From NCBI RefSeq assembly GCF_000265365.1, contig NC_018011.1, positions 1,178,001-1,242,000 on the forward strand: a stretch of DNA of 64,000 nucleotides, read 5' to 3'. This document shows, piece by piece, positions 44,866-52,163 of the stretch; positions within the stretch are counted from its first letter, which is position 1; each line of letters opens with the position of its first letter. A model generated the notes under the pieces. It was not told where the DNA came from. It did no database searches and saw only the letters and a program-made list of their open reading frames with translations. The stretch comes from Alistipes finegoldii DSM 17242. Its GTDB lineage: Bacteria; Bacteroidota; Bacteroidia; Bacteroidales; Rikenellaceae. Made by a program: the position numbers and the translations under genes.

Positions 44866-45104
44866 CCGTTTCGGGGTTTATCCCGCCCAAAAACAAAAAC
44901 AGTGTCCGTCCTCCCGTCCCGTCTCCTTCGCGGCCATGCCGCCCGCAGCACCGCCCAAAGGCCGTCCGTCGGACGACGCGCCCGCTCCGCACCTCCTCCG
45001 AAGTGCTGCGCCGGAGAGGGCTGGCATGGAAGTTGTTTTTTAAAAGACCGATTTTGCTGCAATCGCAGCCCCCTTGCACATTAAAAACTTTAAAACGAAA
45101 CGTT

Positions 45105-45626
45105 ATGAACACCAAGAAAAACAAAAAAACCGATTCGCCCCACTTCCGTGAATTCTTCCTCGACCAGATCAAAGACGTCTACTGGGCCGAGAAACACCTT
45201 TCGTCCGGACTCAAAAAGATGAGAAAGGCCGCCACCAGCCCGAAGCTGGCCGCCGCATTCGAGAAACACATCGAGGAGACCGCAGGCCAGATCGAACGGC
45301 TGAAGCGGGTTTTCGAACTGCTGGGCAAAACCCCGCAGGCCAAGAAGTGCGAAGCCATGGAAGGACTTGTCTCCGAGGCCGAAAGCATGATCGAGGACAC
45401 CCGGAAAGACTCCTATACGCGGGATGCGGGCCTTATTCTGGCCGCCCAGAAAGCCGAACATTACGAGATCGCCTCGTACGGCACGCTGAAAGTCTTCGCC
45501 GAGATGATGGGCGAGACCGAAATCGCCCGCGAACTGGGCATGATCCTCAAAGAGGAGGTCTCCACCGACTCGCTGCTCTCGTGTCTGGCCGAAGAGGATG
45601 TGAACGAAATGGCCGTGGCCGAATAA
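45105..45626 (+). CDS. DUF892 (YciE/YciF-type) ferritin-like protein
   Basis: 173 residues. FFLDQIKDVYWAEKHLSSGLKKMRKAATSPKLAAAFEKHIEET and later Glu/His residues (LILAAQKAEHYEIASYGTL) form the four-helix, di-metal ferritin-like bundle of DUF892. These proteins are linked to stress responses in enterobacteria; the reaction is not established. ATG 45105 gives the conserved N-terminus; the frame further upstream is not supported. Confidence 0.9.
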   Translation: MNTKKNKKTDSPHFREFFLDQIKDVYWAEKHLSSGLKKMRKAATSPKLAAAFEKHIEETAGQIERLKRVFELLGKTPQAKKCEAMEGLVSEAESMIEDTRKDSYTRDAGLILAAQKAEHYEIASYGTLKVFAEMMGETEIARELGMILKEEVSTDSLLSCLAEEDVNEMAVAE

Positions 45627-45673
45627 TGCCCGCCCTCCGGGCCGGAAAGGCCGAACCTCCGACCCGACTATAA

Positions 45674-45715
45674 CGATTTTCCCCTGCCGCAGATCGTCGC
45701 GGCAGGGGAAAATCG
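45674..45715 (+). terminator. Perfect 17-bp inverted repeat between convergent genes
   Basis: CGATTTTCCCCTGCCGC and its exact complement are separated by eight bases. It lies between the DUF892 gene (+) and the DKNYY gene (-). The stem is very stable but has no classical U-tract, so it may be a bidirectional terminator or a 3'-end stabiliser. Confidence 0.6.
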
Positions 45716-45750
45716 CTTCCGGGCCCTTTCCCGGTCGCTGCGTCGTGCCG

Positions 45751-46404
45751 TCACCGCCGCTGCGAAGGGACTTCAAACGTGGCCGGAGACGCGCCGTCGA
45801 TCTTTTCGCCCCGGTAATAGACGCTCCACGCATCCTTTCCATACCCTTTGCCGATATTTTCGAACGACGAAGCCGAAGCGCCGCCGACTTTGCGGCCCTG
45901 AAAAAACACCGTCCACGCATCCTTTCCGTATCCCCCGCCGAGACTGACGAACGAACCGGCCGCAGCCCCTTCCACCTCGCGCTCCCGGTAATAGACCGTC
46001 CAGCTGTCTTTGGAATAGCCGCCGCCCAGCGTCCGGGTCATCTTCGCATTCGCACGCTGCCGCTCCCCGTACAGATAGGTATTCCAATTATCCCTGCCGC
46101 GTCCCTTTCCCAGACTCTCGAACGACGAAGCCGAAGCGCCCTTTACCTCTTCACCGCAGTAAAACACCTTCCAGTTGTCCTTGCCGTAGCCGTCCCCCAG
46201 ATCGACGAACGACGAAGCCGAAGCCCCCTCGACCTTCAGCCCCCGGTAATAAACCGTCCAGCTGTCCTTGGAATACCCTTCGGGCCTTCTGTCCCGCCCC
46301 GAATGCACGCCGCCGTGCCGGGCAGCGCTCACCTGAGCGAAACACGCATCCCCGCCCGACAGAAGCGCGAAGGCGGACAGCAAAACCACTATCATTTTTT
46401 TCAT
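45751..46404 (-). CDS. Secreted DKNYY-type tandem-repeat protein
   Basis: 217 residues. The signal peptide ends CFAQ (about 24). After a short linker come six repeats of about 30 residues with consensus GYGKDxWxVYYxGxxVxGASASSFxxLG; the third copy is degenerate. This matches the DKNYY repeat pattern (K-D-x-x-x-V-Y-Y ... G-A-x-x-x-S-F). The function of the family is unknown; secretion is predicted. The repeats are also recognisable as DNA repeats, so copy number may vary between strains. Confidence 0.82.
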   Translation of the reverse strand: MKKMIVVLLSAFALLSGGDACFAQVSAARHGGVHSGRDRRPEGYSKDSWTVYYRGLKVEGASASSFVDLGDGYGKDNWKVFYCGEEVKGASASSFESLGKGRGRDNWNTYLYGERQRANAKMTRTLGGGYSKDSWTVYYREREVEGAAAGSFVSLGGGYGKDAWTVFFQGRKVGGASASSFENIGKGYGKDAWSVYYRGEKIDGASPATFEVPSQRR

Positions 46405-46603
46405 AATACAGCCGTCAGTTAGTTTCTACTATTCAAACCCCAAATATACCCGCTTATTGCGCCGCGCCCAAGAAATCCGCCGAAAAATTCACCCGCCGCC
46501 ACCGATTCGCAGCCATCGAGAGACTTTCGACCGACGAGAGATGTCCGAACGACGAGAGACTTCCGAACGACCGGAAACCGTCTTCTCACAACCGCCCCCC
46601 CCG

Positions 46604-46640
46604 ACAAAAAAAGTCCGCAGGCTCACACCTGCGGACTTTC
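46604..46640 (-). terminator. Rho-independent terminator after rpsA
   Basis: Minus strand AAAGTCCGCAGG pairs perfectly with CCTGCGGACTTT around six bases, followed by T7; about 45 bases past the rpsA stop. Confidence 0.9.
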
Positions 46641-46686
46641 GCCTATATCGGACGGAACGCAACCGCTCCGCCCTCTCTTCCGGGGA

Positions 46687-48522
46687 TTACTCCTCGGTCT
46701 CCTCCTTGGCAGCGGCTTTCTTGGCGTTCTTCGCCTCGGCAGCCTCCATGGCGCTCTTCAGAGCGGCCAGACCTGCGATATCGCCCAGCGTCGTCTTCTC
46801 GACCGAAGCGTTGATCTTCTTCACGGTCGATTTGGTCGCGTCGGCAGCGGCACGCTTCTCAGCTTTCTCGGCTGCAACTTCGGCGCGCTTGGCCTCCTCG
46901 TACGTACGAACGTGCGAAAGGGTGATACGCTTGGTAGCCTTCGAGAACTCGATCACCTTGAAGTCGAGCTTGTCGCCGGCCTTCGGCGTGGTGCCGTCCT
47001 CCTTGGTGAGCTGGCGTGCGGGGCAGAAGCCCTCGATGTTCTCGCCCAGAGCGACAACTGCGCCCTTGTCGGTCATCTCGGTAATCGTACCCTCGTGGAT
47101 GCTGTCCACCGAGAACTGGTTTTCGAACTCGTTCCACGGGTTCTCCTCCAGCTGCTTGTGGCCCAGCGACAGACGACGGTTCTCCTTGTCGATCTCCAGC
47201 ACCACGACCTCGATATCCGCGCCTACCGACGTGAATTCGCCGGGGTGCTTCACCTTCTTGGTCCAGCTCAGGTCCGAAATGTGGATCAGGCCGTCGATAC
47301 CCTCCTCGATCTCTACGAAAATACCGAAGTTGGTGAAGTTGCGAACCTTGGCCGTGCACTTCGTGCCGACGGGATATTTGGTTTCGATATTCTCCCACGG
47401 ATCGGGCGTAAGCTGCTTGATGCCGAGCGACATCTTGCGCTCCTCACGGTCGAGCGTCAGGATAACGGCCTCGACCTCGTCGCCGACCTTCATGAACTCC
47501 TGCGCCGAACGCAGGTGCTGGCTCCACGACATCTCCGACACGTGGATCAGACCCTCCACGCCGGGAGCGATCTCCACGAACGCGCCGTAATCGGCCATCA
47601 CGACCACGCGGCCCTTGACCTTGTCGCCGACCTTGAGGTTCTGGTCGAGCGCCTCCCACGGATGAGCCGTAAGCTGCTTCAGACCCAGTGCGATACGCTT
47701 CTTGGCGTCGTCGAAGTCGAGGATCACGACCTGAATCTTCTGGTCGAGCGCCACGATCTCTTCGGGATGGTTCACGCGGCCCCACGAAAGGTCCGTGATG
47801 TGGATCAGACCGTCCACACCGCCCAGATCGACGAATACGCCGTACGAAGTGATGTTCTTGACGGTACCTTCGAGAATCTGGCCCTTTTCGAGTTTCGACA
47901 TGATGACCTGCTTCTGGGCCTCAAGCTCGGCCTCGATGAGCGCCTTGTGCGAAACGACCACGTTGCGGAACTCCTGATTGATCTTGACGACCTTGAATTC
48001 CATGGTCTTGTCCACGTATACGTCGTAGTCGCGGATCGGCTTCACGTCGATCTGCGAACCGGGCAGGAACGCCTCGATGCCGAATACGTCTACGATCATA
48101 CCGCCCTTGGTGCGGCACTTGATGTAACCCTTGATGATTTCGTCCTTTTCGAGGGCCTCGTTCACACGGTCCCACGACTTGAGCTGACGGGCCTTCTTGT
48201 GCGAAAGGGCCAGCTGGCCGTTCTTGTCCTCGGCCGACTCGACATACACTTCGATTTTGTCGCCCACCGCCAGATCGGGGTTGTAACGGAACTCGGAAAC
48301 GGGGATGACGCCCTCGCTTTTGTAGCCGATGTTCACAAGAACCTCACGCTTGGTTATGCCGGTTACGGTACCTTCCACGACTTCGCCGACATTGACGTTC
48401 GAAAGCGTCTTGTCATACGCTTCGGCAATCTCCTCCTTGGGCTGCGAATAGACGCCCAGATCGTTTTCAAATGCGTTCCAGTCGAAATTCTCGTTTGCGA
48501 CTACAGTTTTCGTTTCTTCCAT
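46687..48522 (-). CDS. rpsA: 30S ribosomal protein S1 (bS1)
   Basis: 611 residues with six S1/OB repeats (for example VGEVVEGTVTGITKREVLVNIGYKSEG; GQILEGTVKNITSYGVFVDLGGVDGLIHITDLSWGRV), then a Lys/Ala/Glu-rich tail (about 565-611). Needed for initiation on most mRNAs, especially where SD pairing is unused. ATG 48522 (MEETKTVVANENFDW) was chosen over an in-frame ATG at 48579 because the added 19 residues are not conserved-looking. Confidence 0.97.
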   Translation of the reverse strand: MEETKTVVANENFDWNAFENDLGVYSQPKEEIAEAYDKTLSNVNVGEVVEGTVTGITKREVLVNIGYKSEGVIPVSEFRYNPDLAVGDKIEVYVESAEDKNGQLALSHKKARQLKSWDRVNEALEKDEIIKGYIKCRTKGGMIVDVFGIEAFLPGSQIDVKPIRDYDVYVDKTMEFKVVKINQEFRNVVVSHKALIEAELEAQKQVIMSKLEKGQILEGTVKNITSYGVFVDLGGVDGLIHITDLSWGRVNHPEEIVALDQKIQVVILDFDDAKKRIALGLKQLTAHPWEALDQNLKVGDKVKGRVVVMADYGAFVEIAPGVEGLIHVSEMSWSQHLRSAQEFMKVGDEVEAVILTLDREERKMSLGIKQLTPDPWENIETKYPVGTKCTAKVRNFTNFGIFVEIEEGIDGLIHISDLSWTKKVKHPGEFTSVGADIEVVVLEIDKENRRLSLGHKQLEENPWNEFENQFSVDSIHEGTITEMTDKGAVVALGENIEGFCPARQLTKEDGTTPKAGDKLDFKVIEFSKATKRITLSHVRTYEEAKRAEVAAEKAEKRAAADATKSTVKKINASVEKTTLGDIAGLAALKSAMEAAEAKNAKKAAAKEETEE

Positions 48523-48618
48523 AACGGAAATACTTTGTGCGATACAATCGCTCGTTAAATGATTAATAATGAAATTCATAGCCCCTCATCCGCGCCTCGT
48601 GCGCGCATACGGGGAGTG

Positions 48619-48626
48619 CAAAGATA
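48619..48626 (-). promoter_or_regulatory. -7 box (TATCTTTG) for rpsA
   Basis: A TAnnTTTG match on the minus strand, 96 bases before the rpsA ATG, leaving a leader of about 90 bases. The rest of the 48523-48856 gap holds no recognisable gene. Confidence 0.6.
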
Positions 48627-48856
48627 CTCTTTTCAACTGAAAAAATGAAAGATTGAGCGCAAAAAATCGCTTACCGACAGTTTTTTACACCTTCCGACCG
48701 CGGGCACGCCCCGGACGACTCCGCCGCCGCGCCCGCACACTTTCCGGCCGACCGGTCGCGCAGCCGGGACACAGCCGCAAATGCTTTTCCCGCCCGTCGC
48801 AGGCCCCGGTCACAAACCACTGTTCCGTCCGGACGCAGGCCGTCCCGTCCGCAGGC

Positions 48857-50281
48857 CTACTTCCGCCGCACCCGCTGCCGCGGCGTGTTGTCGATCCGGA
48901 GCGGAGAGTCCTCCTCCAGCTCTTCGAGCAGAAGCCCGGTCACATCCTCCTCGGTAATCTTGCCGTCGGTGTAATTCAGGTCGTTGTAATTCTTGTAGAC
49001 GTAATCGCTGACGGCGACCGTGTAGACCTTCCCTTCGCGCAACTTGGGGAACTCCACGTCGAGCGCATTGTCCGCCTGATCGGTAACGATCACATAGGGC
49101 GTTGTCGAAATCAGGTCGATGCGGTGCGCCTCCTTGACGTTCACCGGATCGTTGTATTTCGAAACGATCATCCTCCGCATATCCGCCGGCGTCATCTTCA
49201 TCTCGGCCACCAGCGTCCCGAACGGCTCCAGCCCGTATACGCTGGCCGCGCTCACGCCGCCCGCGGGAATCGAGTCGAGCCGCACGCCCCCGATGTGGTA
49301 GAATCCGACCTCGGCGTCGATCCCGTCGGCCACCGCCCCGGCCATCCAGTTCGCCAGCCCCCATTTGTTCGCGGCGTTCCCGAACTCGCCCATCGGTCTG
49401 TTCAGCTCCGGATTGGCGTAACAGGCGTCCACCTGCTTCTGGAAAACCGGATCAGGCTCGTAACCGGCCAGCGGCACGAGCCGGAAATCCACGCCGGCGA
49501 CCTTCCTGCCCTTCATGCGTATCGTCGTGACGCCTATGTTCCGCAGATCCTTCCCCGTCTGCGTGAGCAGCGTGCCGCCGATCAGCGTATCGACCTCCTC
49601 GTGCGTGTGCCCGCCGATCACCACGTCGTACTGCGAAGCGCCCCCGGCGAGCAGTTCCCGGTCGCGGTCGTCGCCCATGTGCGAAACGAGCACCAGCACG
49701 TCGCACTTCGGGCGCAGCTCGGCGGCGTATTTCAACGCCATCTGCTGCGGATCGGGAAAGGTCAGCCCCGCGAAGCTCGACGCATTGCCCGCCGGATGCC
49801 CCGGCCCCTCGTAGTTGGTCACCACGCCGACGAATCCGATGCGGAATCCGCCCTCTTCGAGCACCGTGTAAGGCGGCAGCGGAGGAAAGGAGCAGGTGTC
49901 GCTCACTACATTGGCGCACACCACCTCGAAATCCATGCTGTCTATCATCCGGCCCAGAAACGCCTGCCCGTGGTCGAATTCGTGGTTACCGAGCGTCGCC
50001 ACGTCATACCCCAGCCTGTTCATCAGCGCGATCATCGGCATCCCCGGCGTCGCCGCCCGGTCTACGTAGGCGTTGCCCGTCCAGCGGTCGCCGGCATCGA
50101 CCAGCACCACCAGCTGCGCCGTGTCGCGGCACGCCTCGACGGCCGCCGCCAGACGCGGGAAGTTCCGGATTTTGGCGTGCATGTCGTTCGTCGACAGCAA
50201 AACGAGCGTCCGCTCGCGGGGGGCGCAGGCCGCCGCGAGCGCCGCCGTGACGATCAGAACCGTGCGGAGTATTCTTTCCAT
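48857..50281 (-). CDS. 5'-nucleotidase/UshA-family metallophosphatase lipoprotein
   Basis: 474 residues. The signal ends ALAAACAPR (Cys about 20). The N-terminal metallophosphoesterase motifs are TNDMHAK, DAGDRW, GNHEFDHG, SHMGDDRD and GGHTHEEVD. The C-terminal 5'-nucleotidase domain includes GGVRLDSIPAGGVSAASVYGLEPFG. Likely hydrolyses extracytoplasmic nucleotides to nucleosides, which suits the nucleoside kinase gene divergently encoded next to it. A TAACTTTG box lies on the minus strand at 50309-50302. Confidence 0.93.
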   Translation of the reverse strand: MERILRTVLIVTAALAAACAPRERTLVLLSTNDMHAKIRNFPRLAAAVEACRDTAQLVVLVDAGDRWTGNAYVDRAATPGMPMIALMNRLGYDVATLGNHEFDHGQAFLGRMIDSMDFEVVCANVVSDTCSFPPLPPYTVLEEGGFRIGFVGVVTNYEGPGHPAGNASSFAGLTFPDPQQMALKYAAELRPKCDVLVLVSHMGDDRDRELLAGGASQYDVVIGGHTHEEVDTLIGGTLLTQTGKDLRNIGVTTIRMKGRKVAGVDFRLVPLAGYEPDPVFQKQVDACYANPELNRPMGEFGNAANKWGLANWMAGAVADGIDAEVGFYHIGGVRLDSIPAGGVSAASVYGLEPFGTLVAEMKMTPADMRRMIVSKYNDPVNVKEAHRIDLISTTPYVIVTDQADNALDVEFPKLREGKVYTVAVSDYVYKNYNDLNYTDGKITEEDVTGLLLEELEEDSPLRIDNTPRQRVRRK

Positions 50282-50296
50282 AATATCGTTTTTGAG

Positions 50297-50328
50297 TTTG
50301 TCAAAGTTACAAATAATTCATATCTTTA
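50297..50328 (+). promoter_or_regulatory. Divergent promoter region: nucleoside kinase (+) and 5'-nucleotidase (-)
   Basis: On +, TTTG (50297-50300), 20 bases, TATCTTTA (50321-50328). On minus, TAACTTTG at 50309-50302. The two overlap in a 70-base intergenic region, so expression may be mutually exclusive. Confidence 0.6.
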
Positions 50329-50351
50329 CACTTCATTCAGCAGAAAAACTT

Positions 50352-52022
50352 ATGGCAGACAGCATCAAAGTCATATGCGACAACCTCGGAGGTCCGATCC
50401 GGGTGGCGATGGGCACCCCGCTCTCCGACGTGGCCGCACAGCTGACGCCGGGACGCTACCCGTTCCTCGCGGCGTTCGTGAACAACCGCATCAAGGAGCT
50501 CAACTACAAAATATATACCCCGGTGACGGTCCGCTTCGTGGACATCACCGACTTCGCGGGCATCCGCGTCTACCAGCGCACCTCGTGGTTCATCCTCCAG
50601 AAGGCCGCACGCACGCTCTTTCCGGGACATACGCTCCATATCCGCCACTCGATGGGCCAGAGCGGCTTCTACTGCGAGCTCGAAGGGCTCGACGAGTTCA
50701 CCCACGAACAGGCCGCAGCGCTCGAAGGGCACATGCGCGAAGTGGTGGCGCAGAACCTCCCCATCGAGCGCACCAAGGTGCTCACGAGCGAGCTCCGCGC
50801 CATCTACGCCGAACAGGGCTTCGACGACAAGACGGCGCTGCTCGACACCCGTCCGCGGCTCTACAGCGACCTGTACACGCTGGACGGCACGGCCGGCTAC
50901 TTCTACGGGGCGCTGGCCCCCTCGACGGGCTACATCGACCGCTTCTGCATCGAACCCTACTACAAGGGCTTCTATCTGGCCCTGCCCCTGCGGACGAACC
51001 CCGGCGTGCTCAACAAGAACGTCCAGCAGGAGAAGATGTTCGGCATTTTTCAGGAGTACCAGTCATGGGTCCGGATCATGGGCGTCCCCACCGTGGGCGA
51101 CGTCAATTCGAAGGTGCTCGCGGGCGACGCCGGCGGCATGATAAAACTCGCCGAAGCGTTCCACGAACGCAAATTCGCATGGGTCGCCGACACCATCTAC
51201 GACGCCAACCTCTCGCGCGGCGTGCGCATCGTGCTTATCTCCGGTCCCTCGTCGAGCGGCAAGACCACCTCGGCCAAGCGGCTGGGCATCCAGCTGGGCG
51301 TGCTGGGGCTGAAACCGGTGCTGATCTCGCTCGACGACTACTTCGTGGACCGCGAAAAGACCCCGAAGGACGCCGACGGCGAGTATGACTACGAAGCGCT
51401 CGAAGCCATCGACCTCGAACTGTTCAACGACCACCTCCGCCGCCTGATGCGCGGCGAGAGCGTCGATATTCCGCGCTACAACTTCATCACGGGACGCCGC
51501 ATGCAGCACAACGACCCGCTGACGCTCGACGAGCGTTCGATCCTGATCGTCGAAGGCATCCACGGACTCAATCCCCGTCTCACGCCGGGCGTTCCCGAAG
51601 AGCAGAAGTTCCGCATCTACATCTCCTGCTTCACGTCGGTGGCCATGGACAACCTCTCGCGCATCGCCACCACCGACAACCGCCTGCTGCGCCGCCTGAC
51701 GCGCGACTACCGGCAGCGGGGCGCCGACGCGCTGGCCACGCTCTCGCGCTGGGCCTCGGTCCGCCGCGGCGAGGAGAAGCACATCTTCCCCTATCAGGAG
51801 AACGCCGACGTCATGCTCAACTCGTCGCTCTTCTACGAGATTTCGGTCCTGCGCCCCTTCGCCGAGAAAATCCTCCGCGAAGTGCCCGACACGGTGCCCG
51901 AATACGACGAAGCGCGCCGCATGCTGAAGTTCCTCGACAACTTCATCCCCATTCCGCCCGACGAGATTCCGCCCACCTCGATCCTGCGCGAATTCATCGG
52001 CGGCAGCAGTTTTCAATATTGA
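50352..52022 (+). CDS. Nucleoside (uridine) kinase with TGS/SAD-like N-terminal region
   Basis: 556 residues. The N-terminal 270 or so residues resemble the TGS plus second-additional-domain region of threonyl-tRNA synthetase (HIRHSMGQSGFYCELEG, HEQAAALEGHMREVVAQNLPIER). The C-terminal part is a uridine kinase/phosphoribulokinase fold with P-loop ISGPSSSGKTTSAK (about 300), SLDDYFVDREKTP and PRYNFITGRR. Such fused proteins are widespread in Bacteroidota and Firmicutes and annotated as nucleoside kinases. Likely salvages nucleosides, including those from the neighbouring nucleotidase. Confidence 0.9.
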   Translation: MADSIKVICDNLGGPIRVAMGTPLSDVAAQLTPGRYPFLAAFVNNRIKELNYKIYTPVTVRFVDITDFAGIRVYQRTSWFILQKAARTLFPGHTLHIRHSMGQSGFYCELEGLDEFTHEQAAALEGHMREVVAQNLPIERTKVLTSELRAIYAEQGFDDKTALLDTRPRLYSDLYTLDGTAGYFYGALAPSTGYIDRFCIEPYYKGFYLALPLRTNPGVLNKNVQQEKMFGIFQEYQSWVRIMGVPTVGDVNSKVLAGDAGGMIKLAEAFHERKFAWVADTIYDANLSRGVRIVLISGPSSSGKTTSAKRLGIQLGVLGLKPVLISLDDYFVDREKTPKDADGEYDYEALEAIDLELFNDHLRRLMRGESVDIPRYNFITGRRMQHNDPLTLDERSILIVEGIHGLNPRLTPGVPEEQKFRIYISCFTSVAMDNLSRIATTDNRLLRRLTRDYRQRGADALATLSRWASVRRGEEKHIFPYQENADVMLNSSLFYEISVLRPFAEKILREVPDTVPEYDEARRMLKFLDNFIPIPPDEIPPTSILREFIGGSSFQY

Positions 52023-52163
52023 GAATCGTCCGCACGCCCCGGCGTCACCCGGACGCAAACCATGCAAGACAATAAACGACCGCCCGGTTCCGACCCGGCC
52101 CCGAAACGATAATTCCGCCGCACCGCGGCGCCAAGTCCCCATAACTTCATACAACTAACAGAT

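Noticed and set aside
46595..46602. C8 run near the rpsA terminator
   Set aside because: Intergenic, outside any reading frame.
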